64,000 nt of DNA from positions 21,102,964 to 21,166,963 of the forward strand of contig NC_037593.1 of assembly GCF_003073045.1 (NCBI RefSeq), written 5' to 3'. Below the pieces are notes generated by a model. It was not told where the DNA came from. It was given only the letters and a program-made list of their open reading frames with translations, and searched no databases. This DNA is from Pomacea canaliculata (taxonomy: Eukaryota; Mollusca; Gastropoda; Architaenioglossa; Ampullariidae). The stretch's first letter is position 1. Each line of letters starts with the position of its first letter. Position numbers and translations under genes: made by a program. Positions 47,671 to 60,089 of the stretch are shown here, piece after piece.

Positions 47671-50533
47671 TGGGGCGCCAAGAGGGGACTTTTCTCTCAT
47701 TTTCTCTCTATAGCGATACAATTCATTTTACACTTTCAGAATTCATTCCATTATGTACATTTCGTTGTATAGCTATAGAATGAACTTTAGAGGTATAAAA
47801 TCATTGTATAGCTATGAAGAGCTTGCCGCCCCGTATTTTTCTGTATCTCTTTCACTCCCTACCTGTGCGTTTGTGTGTGTGTTTTGCGAGGATGGAGTTC
47901 ATCAGAAATCAGTCACTATAAGTATATATGGTGACCGTGCATACGGTATGTCATCAACAGTCATTTATGGAACTACTAACCGCGACAGCTTGGAGCTAAA
48001 TATTCAGATATATCTATGTAGTTCATAAACGTCTCCGAACAGTTTCCTAATTGTAAGTAATGCCTAGTTGATCGGTTGGCTTGTCGAAAAGTGTTTCCAC
48101 CTCTAGGTTTCACACTTTGTACTTGGTGATTTTAATAACTGTGATTTACGATCTGCTCTGCCTGCTTTCAAACAATATGTAACTTGTAATACTCGTCTTG
48201 ATTGTCAACCCGATCGTTGCTATGGCAACATACCCAATGCATTCAAATCCATCCGGCTCCCTCAAATCGGTCAGTCCGATCACAACGCTGTACATCTTAT
48301 TCCTGCCTACAAACCGATAGCTCAAACTAACCCCATTGTTACGCGTACTGTTCAAATCTGGTCTCACGATTCTGTTGAGCAGTTGCAGGGTTGCTTTGAA
48401 TGCACCGACTGGAACGTTTTTCTGGATTCTGCTGATGATGTCCATACTGCCACCGATGTTATTTCTGATTATATTGGTTTTTGTAAAGACATGATTATCC
48501 CAAGGAAAGTAGTGAAAATTTACCCAAACAACAAACCCTGGATTACTAGGCAACTGAAAAACACTATAAACGCTAAGAAGGTTGCATTTCAGACAGGCGA
48601 TAGAATAGAAAGAAAGCGGGTACAGAAAAAGCTGAGGGGAGAAATTAGAAAAGCCAAGTTAGATTATAAAGGAAAGGTAGAGAAGCAGTTTGAGAGTGGG
48701 AACATGAGGGATGCATGGAAAGGCCTGAAAATATTGACGGGTCTAAATCAACCGCTGACCAGTGTCCTCTCCATGTCCTTGGAAGAAAGAGTGGATTATG
48801 CAAACAAACTGAATGAATTTTATTGTCGCTTTGAGAGGGATGATGTTGGGGAAGAGTTATTTAATGTGATTTCTGAACTGGAGAAGAGAGTAGGGGAGGA
48901 GCAGCATGGGAGCGAATTGGATGACTTTGTGATTGAGGAAAATGATGTTTTATCCTTTTTAGACGGGTGAATGTGAGGAAAGCATGTGGCCCTGATAATA
49001 TTTGTGGAGAGAGTGTTGAAAAATTGTGCGACTCAGCTGTCTGGTGTTTTTACTCAGTTGTTCTCTTGGTCGGTAAAGTGAGTACTGTACAAACATCTGG
49101 AAAAAATCCATCATTTGTCCTGTTCCTAAAACCAGAAACCCGATTGAACTAAATGATTACAGGCCGTGGCATTGACCTCTATTGTTATGAAATGCTTCGA
49201 ACGCATCATCCTTCGCACACTTCTCTCACAGACACAACAACACCTCGATCCCTTTCAATTTGCATACAAACAGCACAGATCCACTGACGATGCCACACTC
49301 ACTCTTCTGCACAATGCATACTCTCACTTAGACAGGTCTGGCTCCTATGTACACATTCTTTTTATTGATTTTTCTTCTGCATTTAATACTATACAGCCAC
49401 ATCTGTTAGCTCTGAAACTTCTTAAACTTGATGTAAGCCCCAAACTCATCCTATGGATTGTTAACTTTCTGGTAAAACGTTCCCAAACAGTCTGTTTCCA
49501 GCATGCACTCTCCTCTTCCAGAAATACATCTGTTGGGAGCCCTCAGGGTACATGTCTCTCGCCTGTAATCTTCACCCTCTATACCAATGACTGTCGTGGC
49601 ACTGATTCATCTCTCTTGATTAAATACTCTGATGATACTGCTCTCCTAGACCTCTCCAACTCACACTCTGCCTATGTTGATGCAGTAGATAAATTTCATA
49701 AATGGTGCACAGAAAACTATCTTGATCTAAATGTAAAGAAAACAAAAGAGCTGGTGATTGATTTCAGACGCAAGAGCACTGTTATCCCTGACCTCTATAT
49801 TGATGGTGCCAAGGTTGAACGTGTTGATCAGTACAAATATTTAGGAACTGTGATTGACGACAAACTCACTTTTAACACCAATACTGAGGTTATTCATAAG
49901 AAATGTCAATCTAGATTGTACTGTTTACAAAAACTCCGTTCCTGGATGTCAACAAAAAGGTTTTAAGTGCTTTTTATAGATGTTTTCTTGAGTCTGTGTT
50001 GACATTTGGATTTTTATGTTGGTTTGGAGGATTGAGAGCTGGTAATAGGAATGTGTTAGATAGAGTTGTGAGTGTGAGTGGGAAGGTGATTGGGGAGAAG
50101 CAGGAGTGTCTGAGTGAGTTGTATGAGAGGCGAGTAGTACGGAAAGCGAGAGTGATTGCGAAAGATAGAACACATGTTTTAGCTCAATATTATAACCTTC
50201 TTCCGTCCAAGAGACGTTTTATTGTACCCAGAGCTTCCACTGCCCGTTCTCGGAATAGTTTTATACACCAGTCTGTTGTCTTACTGAATAAGTGTTGGAA
50301 GGATTTGTGAGTGTCTATGGGGTAGTGACTTCTGAATATAATATAAATGAAATACTTTAGTTTTGACCGTGGTATATCATTCATTCTATACTTACAGAAT
50401 TGAATTTTGGAAATATAGAATACATTATAAACGTATGGAATGAATTGTATAGCTACAGAATGAATTCTACAAGTACAGAATGCATGCTATAGCTAGACAC
50501 AAAATTAGACAACATTCCCCTTTTGGCGCCTCA
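47671..50533. mobile_element. Inverted-repeat DNA element split by a LINE
   Basis: The left end TGGGGCGCCAAGAGGGGA (47671-47688) and the right end read inward (TGAGGCGCCAAAAGGGGA, 50516-50533) match at 16 of 18 bases. Inside each end are several degenerate copies of TATAGCTAYAGAATGAATT (47690-47820 and 50375-50495) in opposite orientation. The LINE at 48118-50345 lies between them. No target duplication or transposase could be found, so the superfamily is undetermined. Confidence 0.6.
48118..50345 (+). mobile_element. 5'-truncated CR1-group (Rex1/L2-like) LINE
   Basis: Coding begins in the endonuclease C-terminus (FVLGDFNNCDLRSALPAF; QSDHNAVHL), passes through the linker (48383-48970: KPWITRQLKNTINAKK) and enters the reverse transcriptase (49166-49966). 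Landmarks are LDPFQFAYKQHRSTDDA, the motif A FIDFSSAFNTI, SPQGTCLSPVIFTLYTND and the YxDD box as YSDDTALL. A third frame (49996-50310) continues the C-terminus to DLYERR-like text. Frame breaks near 48965-49165 and 49966 make it inactive. It lacks the 5' half of the endonuclease, as is usual after incomplete reverse transcription. Confidence 0.88.
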
Positions 50534-53303
50534 TGGGCCTCTACAGCGGTACCAAGCGAGTGTTTTAACCACTACCCGCCCACCCCACCCCGGCCACACC
50601 TCGCTGCATGGTATTCGCAGGTTCCGGGTGGAGCAGCACCCGTGGCGCGCGTCAGCAGCGTGACAGTTGCCAAGAGGCGTGACAACACCAGGCGCATGCG
50701 CAGCGCGAGGGTTGGAGCAGACGACAGTGTGGCGTAGGAAGCGGGAAGTTTCTCGCTGTGGGACAGGCTCAAACCTTGTGACAGTCGCCAGCGCACAGCC
50801 CGCCACTTCACTGCAGCAACGGAAGAACAATCGAAGTGCATGGTGATTGTACTCGGTGCTCAGACAGTTGATACCAACACGGATCACGACTTGTTTCAGC
50901 TAAGTACGTTCTTGTTTCTCATACTTGCACCCTCTTGATGCTCTCAAAAAGTCACAAATCACTTCTTTGGTAATGGAGACTGTACTTCGTTTGTTTAACC
51001 GGAAGGAGTGAGTAGACCGGTGTGGCGAGGCGGCCCTAGGACAAAGAGTGCGCTGCTCCTCACTCGAGTGTGGCCGTGTCCGAGGGTCGCTTTGTCGGGA
51101 GGCTGAGCTCACGCGCCTTTGTTTGAATGGCTGTTGGTCTCCTTTGTTTTGAACTGTGTAAAGCAGTTTGACGAACTTAGCAAAGATCAGTACAGTACGA
51201 AGGATGTACATTGTACGGTGGTGCACACTACTGTGTGTGTGATGAGAGAGAGAGATACAGATGAATGGAGCGATAAGATGATGACTAATCGGCATTTATT
51301 GTCTGTATTGTATAATATTCAATAAACGACACTCCCCGGTAGTAACAGGTCGGTTATCAATGGAGTATACTGACATTCCATCCTTATCAAAAGAGAATAT
51401 CGTGGCACTCCACGCTTCTCCCACAACCTTCCCAGTTATTACTACAGTCGTTTCAAATGTTTGACACTCCGACCACTCCGATTTTTAATCGTTGGTAATG
51501 CCCTCACTACAGATGACTGTGTGTCGACGCAATGAAAAGCACTAAACGACCCTAGATTGTGTTATGGGTGTCAGAGAAGTGGGTAAGTACATGATAGGCA
51601 GTGACTTGTATCACATACACAGTAGTTAAAGTGTGTCAATCCGATAAACGTGCCTGACATACATCACAGTAACTACATCTGTGAGCGAGCAGGGTGGTGG
51701 TGGGGGTGGGAAGTGCCAGAGTAGTGGAACTGTGCATTTTCTTATGCTCACTGGTTTTCCATTAGGAAATACGATTCAGTATGTTATGCAAGCGAGAAAA
51801 AAAGTTCTCCTTATTTTTTCAAGCACTGAGAGACTTGTAGTGGTGCGCTGGATAACTTCTCAGTTCTCAGGAGTAAGAGTTTCGCGATACTACACTGTCC
51901 ATGTGTTGTATGTGTAAGCACACTGACCAGTGGTGATTTCAAGGGGTTGAACTTTGATGTTCTACCCCGAGCCAGCAGATAAGGGTACATGATGGCAATG
52001 GTGTCGGTACCACAACGAACAGCTCCGTGGCTTCTCAACACGAACTCTGAACTCTAGAACCCGGTCACCACGGTGCAGACGCCAAGCTTTGTACCTCCGG
52101 ACCACCCATTGTCTAGACACTCAGGGTACTTATTATCGTGAGAGCTGATGACCGGGTCAAACATGAAAAGGGAAAGGTAGGGTTCTCGTCTTACTAATCG
52201 ACTGACCACGGCAGTCCGGTCGTCTCTAAGCCGAGTAGTAACCAAGAAACAGAGACGGTAATCATCGTGAACACTCGTTGTTTTCTCTCCTGTCATCCCC
52301 CTTCTTAACCTTTGTCAACAGAACTACCACTTGCACTCATTCACCTCTAACCGATTGAACACTTTCATTCATTTCACCGACCTCTACACTAAACCTTGGG
52401 TCACCGCGTGTGAACACGTGACTACTTGGGTTTGAGGCTTGTCTTCCGATGACGTCATTTGAGCAATAATTTGTGGGGCAGTTAGGGGTGTCCGTTCCTC
52501 AAATACAGTCTGCTGACCACCATTCGAGCTCGTCTACAGTCATCGGCAAGCAGTCGGCTTCCTTCTATGTGATTTCTGTGCACGTTTTCAGTTATTCTTT
52601 TCACGCGTGAGTGAATTTCTAAATTCAAGATTGCAATGGTCATCATTGGTAATTTTGAACTGCTTGTCAGTTGTGTAGTGCTTCCATGTCAGTTGTGTCA
52701 GTATGTCATGTCACTGCAGTGCAGGCAGACTCAGGAGGAGTATCTGTTAATGCCATTCGCACAGCATTTCAGGGCCCCGGGCTGGTGACACATGGGGAAC
52801 AAGCAGACTCCTCGTCACTCAGCCGGAAGCGTTCTAATTCACCGCAGGAAGAGCTGTACACCCGGGCCGTCGATTCGCGAACGACAAGCCTCCAACTGTC
52901 AGTAGAATAACCTTCTCTGTAGGATAATCAAGAGAGCTGGCGGTGAAATTTGTTGACCTTACAGTTGGGTCGTTGTAATCACGCTCCTGATGGTTGAGGG
53001 CCATTGTATCCACATTTCTGATAACTGAGGGTCATTGTAATCACACTTCAAACGCGCGAGAGTGTGTTGTGAATGAAGGCGTGAAAGTAGGAAGAGTTTA
53101 CAGATTTTCTTTAGACTTGTCATGGAGGATGGGGAAGATGCCCTGTGTGTGGTCGTTTTTACAGAGTAACTCAGGATGCACATAGTATGGAGACCTGTCA
53201 CGTTGTGTTTAATATTTATTTGTTATATGCAATATACTGTGCATACGAGTCAGTTGACTGTGCATTTAAATGCGGGTATGTCACGTGCTGTGTGTGTGCT
53301 GCA
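50534..53303. other. Intergenic, partly GC/CpG-rich
   Basis: GC-rich text at about 50560-50830 (GCGCATGCGCAGCGCGAG) could be a promoter or a decayed exon, but no conserved protein is readable on either strand. An untranslated 5' exon of the TRIM-like gene may lie here. Two diverged copies of GGGCCATTGTATCCAC / GGGTCATTGTAATCAC occur at 52965-53045. Confidence 0.4.
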
Positions 53304-55551
53304 GGTCTGTGCTGACGACAGGCGGCCATGTCCAGGAACAGCAGTCTGACGGCGGACGAGGCGGGCATCAGTCTCACGTGTCCGGTGTGCCTGGACATGC
53401 TGACGTCGCCTCGTTTCTTGCCGTGTCACCACACGCTGTGCACAGACTGCATCTCCGACTTGATGGAGCGCGCCGGCCCAGCCCCTCACTTCCTGTGTCC
53501 GCTGTGCCAAAGCCGCGTGGCCATCCCCGACGAAGGCGTGCACAGCTTCCAGGTCAACTTTTACCTTGCACCCTTGCTTTCCGGCAAAGTGCAGATCAGC
53601 ACAGCCGGAAGCTGCCAACAGTGCCTCAGAGTGGGTGAAGGCGGAATGACTGGCGTGGCAGGTGCACGGAAATCTGCTGCCATGTCTGTGGGCACGGCGG
53701 TGGCCACGTGTGTGGAGTGTCGCTTGGCCATGTGCCGCGAGTGCGTGCAGGCGCACCAAGAGCAGCCGCTGTACGCGCGCCACCAGTTCCGCTCGCTGAC
53801 TAACTGCGACACCTCAAGAGCCGGCATCTCATGCGAGGGTCATGCAAGCCAAGAGCAGTTGGCCTTCTACTGCAAGACGTGCGACGCGCTGGTGTGTCGA
53901 CCCTGCAAGGCCTTCGAGCATCCCAACCACAGACTGGTGGGTGTGGCAGTGGAGGCTGAAGCGCAAAGGTCGGAGGTGAGGAGGCAGCTCATGAGCCTGT
54001 CCACGCTGCGAGGGGCGCTGGTCAGTCTGCAGGACGAGGGGACTGTGCGCGCGGACACGCTGCAGACCAGCTGTCGGGACATTCTCCACACGCTGGACAC
54101 CACAGAGAAAAGGCGTGCACTCAATCACTGCCCGCACGCATGCCACGGAATCCAGCTTAAAAGAAAGTGAGAGACAAACTTCTGCAAGTCATCACTGAGG
54201 AAAAGAAGAAGATACAAGAGAGAATTACTGCCATATCTGAACTGCTCGCCTTGGCCAACGAGGAAGTGAATTCCAGCGACGCCACTTCCTGTCGAAGAAG
54301 GCGAGACTAGTGTCAGGATCCAGAGCGTCATGGCCAGAATGCCGGCATCGCGAGGAGACTTAGAGTTCTCCTTTAAGATGAGCGCCGAAATCAGTTTCAT
54401 TGTTGCGGCAGGACAACTCTTTCGGCTACATGACCGTGCAGTTCCAGGTCCCGATCCTTCGCCATCGCTTCAGCCTGACGTCGACGAAGCAGCACCGGAA
54501 ACTGCGCAAGATCTCGCCGCGCTCGGACGGCCGAGTGTGGGCGTCGGTGGGCAACGTGCTGGTGGACATCTCCGAGGACCTGGTGGAGACGAAGCGGCTG
54601 GAGTTCCCCACTGAGATCTCCGACTTCGTGCCGGCACCCGACGGGAGCGTGTACGTGGCACTGGTCTTTCCACAACCCGTCAAGATCCTCCTGCCCTCCG
54701 AACAGGCCTGCGACTTTGCCTGTCCGCTGGTGCCCCCGGGTGCCATGGCACTCACCGACAAACATGAGCTGGCAATGGCCGCCAACGACGGGAAGGAACT
54801 CTCGCTGACTTTCTACACGCACAGTGGCGCCAGGTCGAGGAGAGTCAGCCTCCCTAGACCCGACTTCTTTCCTACGTCTATGACATTCACCAAACGCGGA
54901 CAGGTGTTTTTGTGCAGTTCTGCGGAGATCCTCTGTCTAGATGCCGACTTCTCGGAAGTTGCTTGCCTGTGTGACGACGACTCCTTACAGGCCAGGGCCA
55001 TCAGCACCTTGAGAGGCGTGGGGTCCGGAGTTGGCGATGTTCTGATGGCCAATGGTTCAAACGGAAGTGTGGAGGTGAGTGGGAAAAAATGTGTTCCATG
55101 TAGTGGCCACTGCAGCAGGGGAGATCATCAGAAAACGACAAATTGAATAATAACTTAACATATTACTGATTCGTATGGCTTTAAAGACGATTTTATAAAT
55201 CACCAGTAAAGACGATATTTTTGCAGAATCGCTTTTTTTCTGCTGCAGGTTTTGGAGCTGGTTGGAAACACGCTAGAGCGCAGGCGCAACCTCATCGAGG
55301 GCAGACGAGGGCAAGACTGTGACGTCACACCACCCGAAGGGGAGAGCCACAATATCAGTTGCTGCGCCGTCGACCGCTCTGGGCGACTGTGGGTCGGAGA
55401 GGAAGAAGGACATATCACGTTTACGATTGGTAATGCGCTTAAAGTGATTTATGCACGGGAAAAGTCCGCGATTAACTTCAAATCTCAACCCACAGTCGCA
55501 GCCTGTGACCTATGGCAGGACAATAACTCGATGTGTCGGAAACTGCTCTAA
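53304..55551 (+). CDS. RING/B-box (TRIM-like) E3 ubiquitin ligase, two coding exons, frameshifted as read
   Basis: ATG at 53328 (GGCGGCCATG context) follows a GTGCTGCAG acceptor at 53303. Residues 18-60 are a C3HC4 RING finger (C18, C21, C33, H35, C38, C41, C57, C60) that would recruit an E2. Next come a B-box-1-like Cys cluster (TCVECRLAMCRECVQAH) and a B-box 2 (CEGHASQEQLAFYCKTCDAL to EHPNHRL). A coiled coil follows (VRDKLLQVITEEKKKIQERI), then a C-terminal region of beta-propeller appearance (DGRVWASVGNVLVDI; DRSGRLWVGEEEGHITF). Exon 1 ends at 55074 (GTGAGT donor) and exon 2 is 55249-55551. Between about 54110 and 54420 the frame changes four times, each in the same direction, while the peptide sense is retained. 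Confidence 0.8.
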
Positions 55552-55599
55552 TTAGTTTGCCGTCCATTTAACCAACTCTGATCTCTCACAACTGCTGCC

Positions 55600-55890
55600 A
55601 AACATGAGTCTGATGGTGCTGTAGTATGTGTAAACAGTACTATCAATAATCATGATGCTGTATTATGTGTCTGTACCACATGATTTACACTGTCAGCGTC
55701 ATGGTGCTGTACTATGTATTATGAAATGTTCCATGAATTTAATAAGTATTGTGCACCTGTTGATATTACTTTGATGGTGTATTATGAGTAATGGTTTTTG
55801 AACAATGAGCCTGATGATGCTGCAACATGAATTTAGTGTGTTGATGGAGCTGCACTATGATGTACTAATGCTGCTGTATTATGAGCCTGA
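55600..55890 (+). repeat. Imperfect tandem repeat, TGATGCTGTATTATG-type
   Basis: Seven or so degenerate copies of TGATGGTGCTGTAYTATG with variable spacers follow the stop of the TRIM-like gene, probably in its 3'UTR. Confidence 0.6.
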
Positions 55891-56625
55891 GTAGGTGAGG
55901 GGGGGGGATGTTTTATGGTGATCCAGCAACTAAGGCTATATCCCAGCCACCCTGTAAACAGATGCCTTATGCAGAAAAAGAACAGCGTACTCGAGGCAAG
56001 AACTGAACTCCAGACAAACTTCACGGTTGGTTATGAGCCTGATGGAGCTGTTAGCAATAATTGTATTTACCAAGGGTCTTCTGGTCTTCTAAGTTTATTA
56101 ACTATGCAGCTATCGACTTCCTACAGAGAATACAATTACAGTTAGAGTCACTGCTGGAAATATGAACTTATCACGATTCCTCTGATTGAATGAATTGCTG
56201 CAGCCTGTGAACTGTCCCACTAGGTTGTCTAAGTCTTGAGTCACGCGAGGGCAAAGCTCCTTGTTTACGTTCTCTGCTTAGTAAATATATTGTGTCCGTG
56301 GCCGATCTTTGTCTTGTAATATCTTTGGCAGTTTAGGGGACATACACCAAATCATGAGATAATATGTGAAAACACACATACAAACAAACTGTAATTGCAC
56401 ACGTCTCAGTTTTTGTGCGATAATTTTACATTGTCAACTAATGTTTCAGCTTATTTAAAATGTCAATACTCTGTCAGTTTATTATTTTATTGTCAGCTAC
56501 TATATCGTATTATTAATTTAAAAAATTTAATTCACATTCCATGCTTGTAAAGATGTTCTACACTTAACCTTTCTTTCTCAACTTCCTTTCGTTCTTATTT
56601 CTACTGTTATATGTGTGTGTGAGTA

Positions 56626-57128
56626 CAGGTAGTCCTCGACTTACGACGTTGATCCGTTCTTACGCGGCGTCGTAAACCGAATTTCGACGTAAGTCGGATC
56701 ATACGTTGATACAGTACTGTACCATAATAACAGTACAGTACTGCAAACACTTAGCCTATCCAAACACCTATCCTAACACAGTACCCTACATAATTATCAA
56801 TAAACATAAGTCAGTAAAATATCGTGCAGTACAGTACGCTTTGTTATCACTGTCGCCTTCATAGGAGCAGATCCTTTCACATGTTCAAGGATGCCATCTT
56901 TATCCTTCATGATCGTAGCGACAGTCGAGCGACTAAGTCATAATGACCTGCCAATTTCTGTTGCTGTCTCCCTTCTCAGATTGCCTTATGATATCCACTT
57001 TCACCTCCATGGTGATGGCCTCCCTTTACTTTTATGCACTGACCTCGTAAGTCGGAATGACCGTAATATAAAGCGTGGTAACCACGAAACGACGTAACTC
57101 GAGACCGTCGTAACCCGAGGACTACCTG
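56626..57128 (-). mobile_element. Tigger-family (pogo-like) transposon with decayed DNA-binding domain
   Basis: The ends CAGGTAGTCCTCGACTTACG and the inverted right end (reading inward CAGGTAGTCCTCGGGTTACG) match at 18 of 20 bases. A TA precedes the left end; the right flank is TC, probably mutated. On the minus strand (about 57025-56850) the translation reads HKSKGRPSP, VKVDIIRQSEKGDS, then after one frameshift EIGRS and LSRSTVATIMKDKDGILEHV, with one stop. This is the CENP-B/Tigger helix-turn-helix N-terminus. The catalytic DDE part is missing. Confidence 0.85.
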
Positions 57129-57269
57129 TCTTAATGGACACTGATTCTCCGTCCTCTTGTCGATGGCGCTTAAAATACATGTCTAGTGCCTTTCCTTCTT
57201 TTGTCGTAGTCGGCAATAAATAAACTGTGACAAATTACACAAAAGATTTCTCACGTTGTCTGCTGTAAA

Positions 57270-57390
57270 GTTAGAGATCCCAGTTCGATACCCTTATTGT
57301 TCAGCGAACATTCCCCAGTGGACCCAGCTGTCGGCGATGGATACCTAACTCCATATGGGGCTCGGGTAGGCGAAGTAGCCCTCACACTAA
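57270..57390 (+). repeat. tRNA-derived SINE (second type)
   Basis: A box-B-like AGTTCGATACCC is followed by the body CAGTGGACCCAGCTGTCGGC, CTCCATATGGGGCTCGGG and GTAGCCCTCACAC. A more diverged relative may lie near 13960-14090. Confidence 0.55.
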
Positions 57391-58033
57391 AATGATCCCG
57401 TAAACAGACGTACTGTATATGGGAGTGTATATGGGACTGTATATGGGAGTGAGTGGGTCAAGGCCTCATGAACTTTAGAGTATGTGACTGAGGGAGAAAT
57501 AAAAGCTGTGCAGACAAGAATAGAAACGTCAGGTACTTTATTTTTTTAACTGGTGTACAGCTAGAAAACACAACATTACAAGACATCGAGATTGGATATG
57601 TACGGGGCACATGGTAAGTCAGCTTGTAAGGCTACTGTCAAAGATTATTTCTCTCTGGTTAAAATAGTAGTTAAAAGTTAATTGGTTAATCAAGATGGAG
57701 AGTACCCAGTCCGTAAGAGCCTTGGTCTGATCTCCTGATCTTGCTCCTCTTCAGATATATGCGCTTCTTCTTTCGCACTTTCCGTTTTTGTTTTGTTTAC
57801 TTATAGATTTGGCTTGTGCCATTTATTGTTGTTTACGAGGAAGATCACGTGACATGTCACTGCTGATGACAATGCTGTGACGCGGCGGTCGGGTGTCCGG
57901 TGTACACGTCATCAACTGATGTGGCGGTGGTGGCCAGTCAACGAACTACATCAACGTTTTATTTTGTTTCTTTGCCTTTTCCAAGAACTCTTCTTATCAC
58001 GATCTCAAAATTGTTTTAAGATTTCGTGTTTAG

Positions 58034-59520
58034 TCAGCTTTTGATTTTCGTTGAAAGTCCTTTCGCCAGAAACACCACAGTGCAGCAGACATCAAACACA
58101 AAGAAACAATAAGCGCAGTCCAGTAATAAGAACTGATACAGTGGAATCTCTTGGCCCGCAGACCTCATGTAACCGCCGCCATACTTCATCACGTGATCAA
58201 GCCAGTAGGCGCCTCGTTCTGCCGGCACACCATCTGGTCGCGGAAGAGGTGAGACGCGCGGGCGATGGCGTCGCGGTAGGCCGAGCTTTTCCACAAGTCT
58301 CAGGGCGCTGACAATGTCCGACACTTTCGCAGTGGCAGGTCCAGTGTCAGCCCGAAGCCTTTCTGTCGAACTCTTTCGGCGTTGTAGAACTGGTCGTAAA
58401 AACGGGAAGCTGAGCATTGGCCAGCGTGATACAACGCTTGGGCCTGGCTGCTGGCTCACCGTGGGTCACCAAGACTTTGGAGTTCTGGGTGAGCCAGGAG
58501 CATATTTTGTGGTATCAAGGCATGATCAAAATTCTCCGGGGTCTGGTGATGTCCTGTTGGCACGAAAAACAACTTTCATTGGCACGCTCTCCAGAGCCGA
58601 CAGCAATTTGCTGACAGCGCCCCCGGGCAAGTCGATGAACGAGAGAGCCGAAGGAAACAATGAGGACACGTCCTTGGCGTTGTCATGAATTCCTGAAGAT
58701 CGCAGACAGAGGTTTTGCTGGCGAAGCCGCTATCCGCAATGACTTTAGTATTGGGTAAAGATGGTCGAGGATAGTCCAGAAAATGATCATGCAGAGACAG
58801 GTGAACTCCGCCTTGGCTCCCAACATAGTCATTGGAATATAGGGCATCTCAGGTGCATACAACTCACGGCATTTTCCGGACAAAGAGGATGCCCATGTAG
58901 AGAGATACATAGGACAGAAAGTTGTTCAAACGCTCCGCGAAGGTCATGTGCTGGCCGAGGGGAAGGAACTCGATGGGGTCGACGGCGGGAGAAAAAGGAA
59001 TTCTGCGGAAGAAGGGGTCGTTTGCGAAGTGCAAGCTGGCAAAAGGTACCCCCATCCTGTAGGCGAAGATAAGGTAGATTCTCTTATGATTACCATCGTC
59101 GTACACGAAGAGATCTGGCTTGACATCTCGCATTGTCTGAAACAGCGACTGGTTGGTCATGATCTCGTCGTTCATCTGCCACATCATCTGGATGTGATTC
59201 TGTATTTCTGGTTTTCTTCCCTCCAAATATGGTTTCAAAAGAAAAGGCACGACATTGTCGTCTTGCATGGAGATGCTGGTGGTGTACTCGATGATGTGCA
59301 CTCCCTTCAGGTCATGGTAACCCTTTCTGACGACGTCGGTAGACAGAACGACCCACACCTCGTGACCTTTGGCCGTCAATGCTTCTGCGAGCGTCAAGTG
59401 CATGATGGCATGACTTGAAAGAGGGAGTGGCATCAGCATGACACGCTTGGTTTCGCATGATGCCGAGAACATCATCATGACACACAAACACAGATGCCAA
59501 CACGCTGTCGTGCGTTTCAT
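58034..59520 (-). pseudogene. UDP-glycosyltransferase (UGT), intact N-terminal half, frameshifted C-terminal half
   Basis: ATG at 59520 starts a signal peptide (about residues 1-22, CLCVMMMFSASC) and the acceptor-binding Rossmann half (MLMPLPLSSHAIMHLTLAEAL, KPDLFVYDDGN), open for 218 codons to 58864. Below that the UGT text continues in changing frames: YAPEMPYIPMTMLGAK, LDYPRPSLPNTKVIADSGF, VLIVSFGSLVHRL, VPMKVVFRANRT, LIPQNMLLAHPEL (start of the UDP-sugar signature), PMLSFPF, DQFYNAERV, KGFGLTLDL, and YWLDHVMKYGGGYMRS followed by a membrane anchor and a short basic tail (STKIKS). At least eight frame changes occur in about 830 bp, almost all by small indels. The enzyme class transfers sugar from UDP-sugars to small lipophilic compounds in the ER lumen. 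Either a decaying gene or a poorly polished stretch. Confidence 0.85.
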
Positions 59521-59940
59521 TGTGTGAATCCTGCAACAAATGATGTGTGCTTAATTAATACATTATTCAACCAAACTCACACAAAGACACACAGCTTGCA
59601 GTCAGTAGTAGTATTAAGTAGCTCTAGAGCGCACATTCCCCTCTACAACCCAAGGTGGAGGCCCTCACAAGCAGGGATGGGATGGGAGTGTCGCTTTCCT
59701 GTGCCAGTTGAACAACGATGTGCATGCGATTCAGCATCAAACCGAAGCTACCAGTTTTGTAGATAAAACAAAGCAGTCCGCAGCTCATAAAAGCGATGTA
59801 TAAATATAAATACATATTAGGGTAATTAAATAAAATGAAGAAATTGTTATGAACGCGCGTTTGGAGCAGGTAACTATCTACTGAGTATCTGTCTAAAGAA
59901 AGCGCCTGAGGCCTGACTTGGTTATAATAACCGTCTAAGT

Positions 59941-60089
59941 CAGTGGTTCTTAACCGGGGTTCGATCAAACCCTATGGGTTCGGTGAGTCGATCTAAGGAT
60001 TCGTAATTCGTGATGACACTAAAGAAGGTTTCGGTGAATGTGCACATGAAACTTGTGGGTTCGGTACCTCAAACAAGGTTAAAAACTAA
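59941..60089. mobile_element. Short hAT MITE
   Basis: The left end CAGTGGTTCTTAACCGGGGT pairs with the degenerate right end ACAAGGTTAAAAACTAA. The flanks carry 8-bp repeats GTCTAAGT (59933-59940) and GTCTAACT (60090-60097), one mismatch. The internal GGGTTCGGTGAGTCGAT text is typical of Charlie-like MITEs. Confidence 0.65.

Larger units (their letters stand above)
55891..58033. other. Intergenic between TRIM-like and UGT genes
   Basis: Contains the Tigger element (56626-57128), a SINE (57270-57390) and a short TATATGGGAGTG repeat (57412-57450). The genes on either side are convergent, so both 3' flanks lie here. Confidence 0.6.

Noticed and set aside
50540-50830. A GC-rich open region on both strands as a coding exon.
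   Set aside because: Frames on both strands are open because of composition; no conserved protein motif or splice structure is visible.
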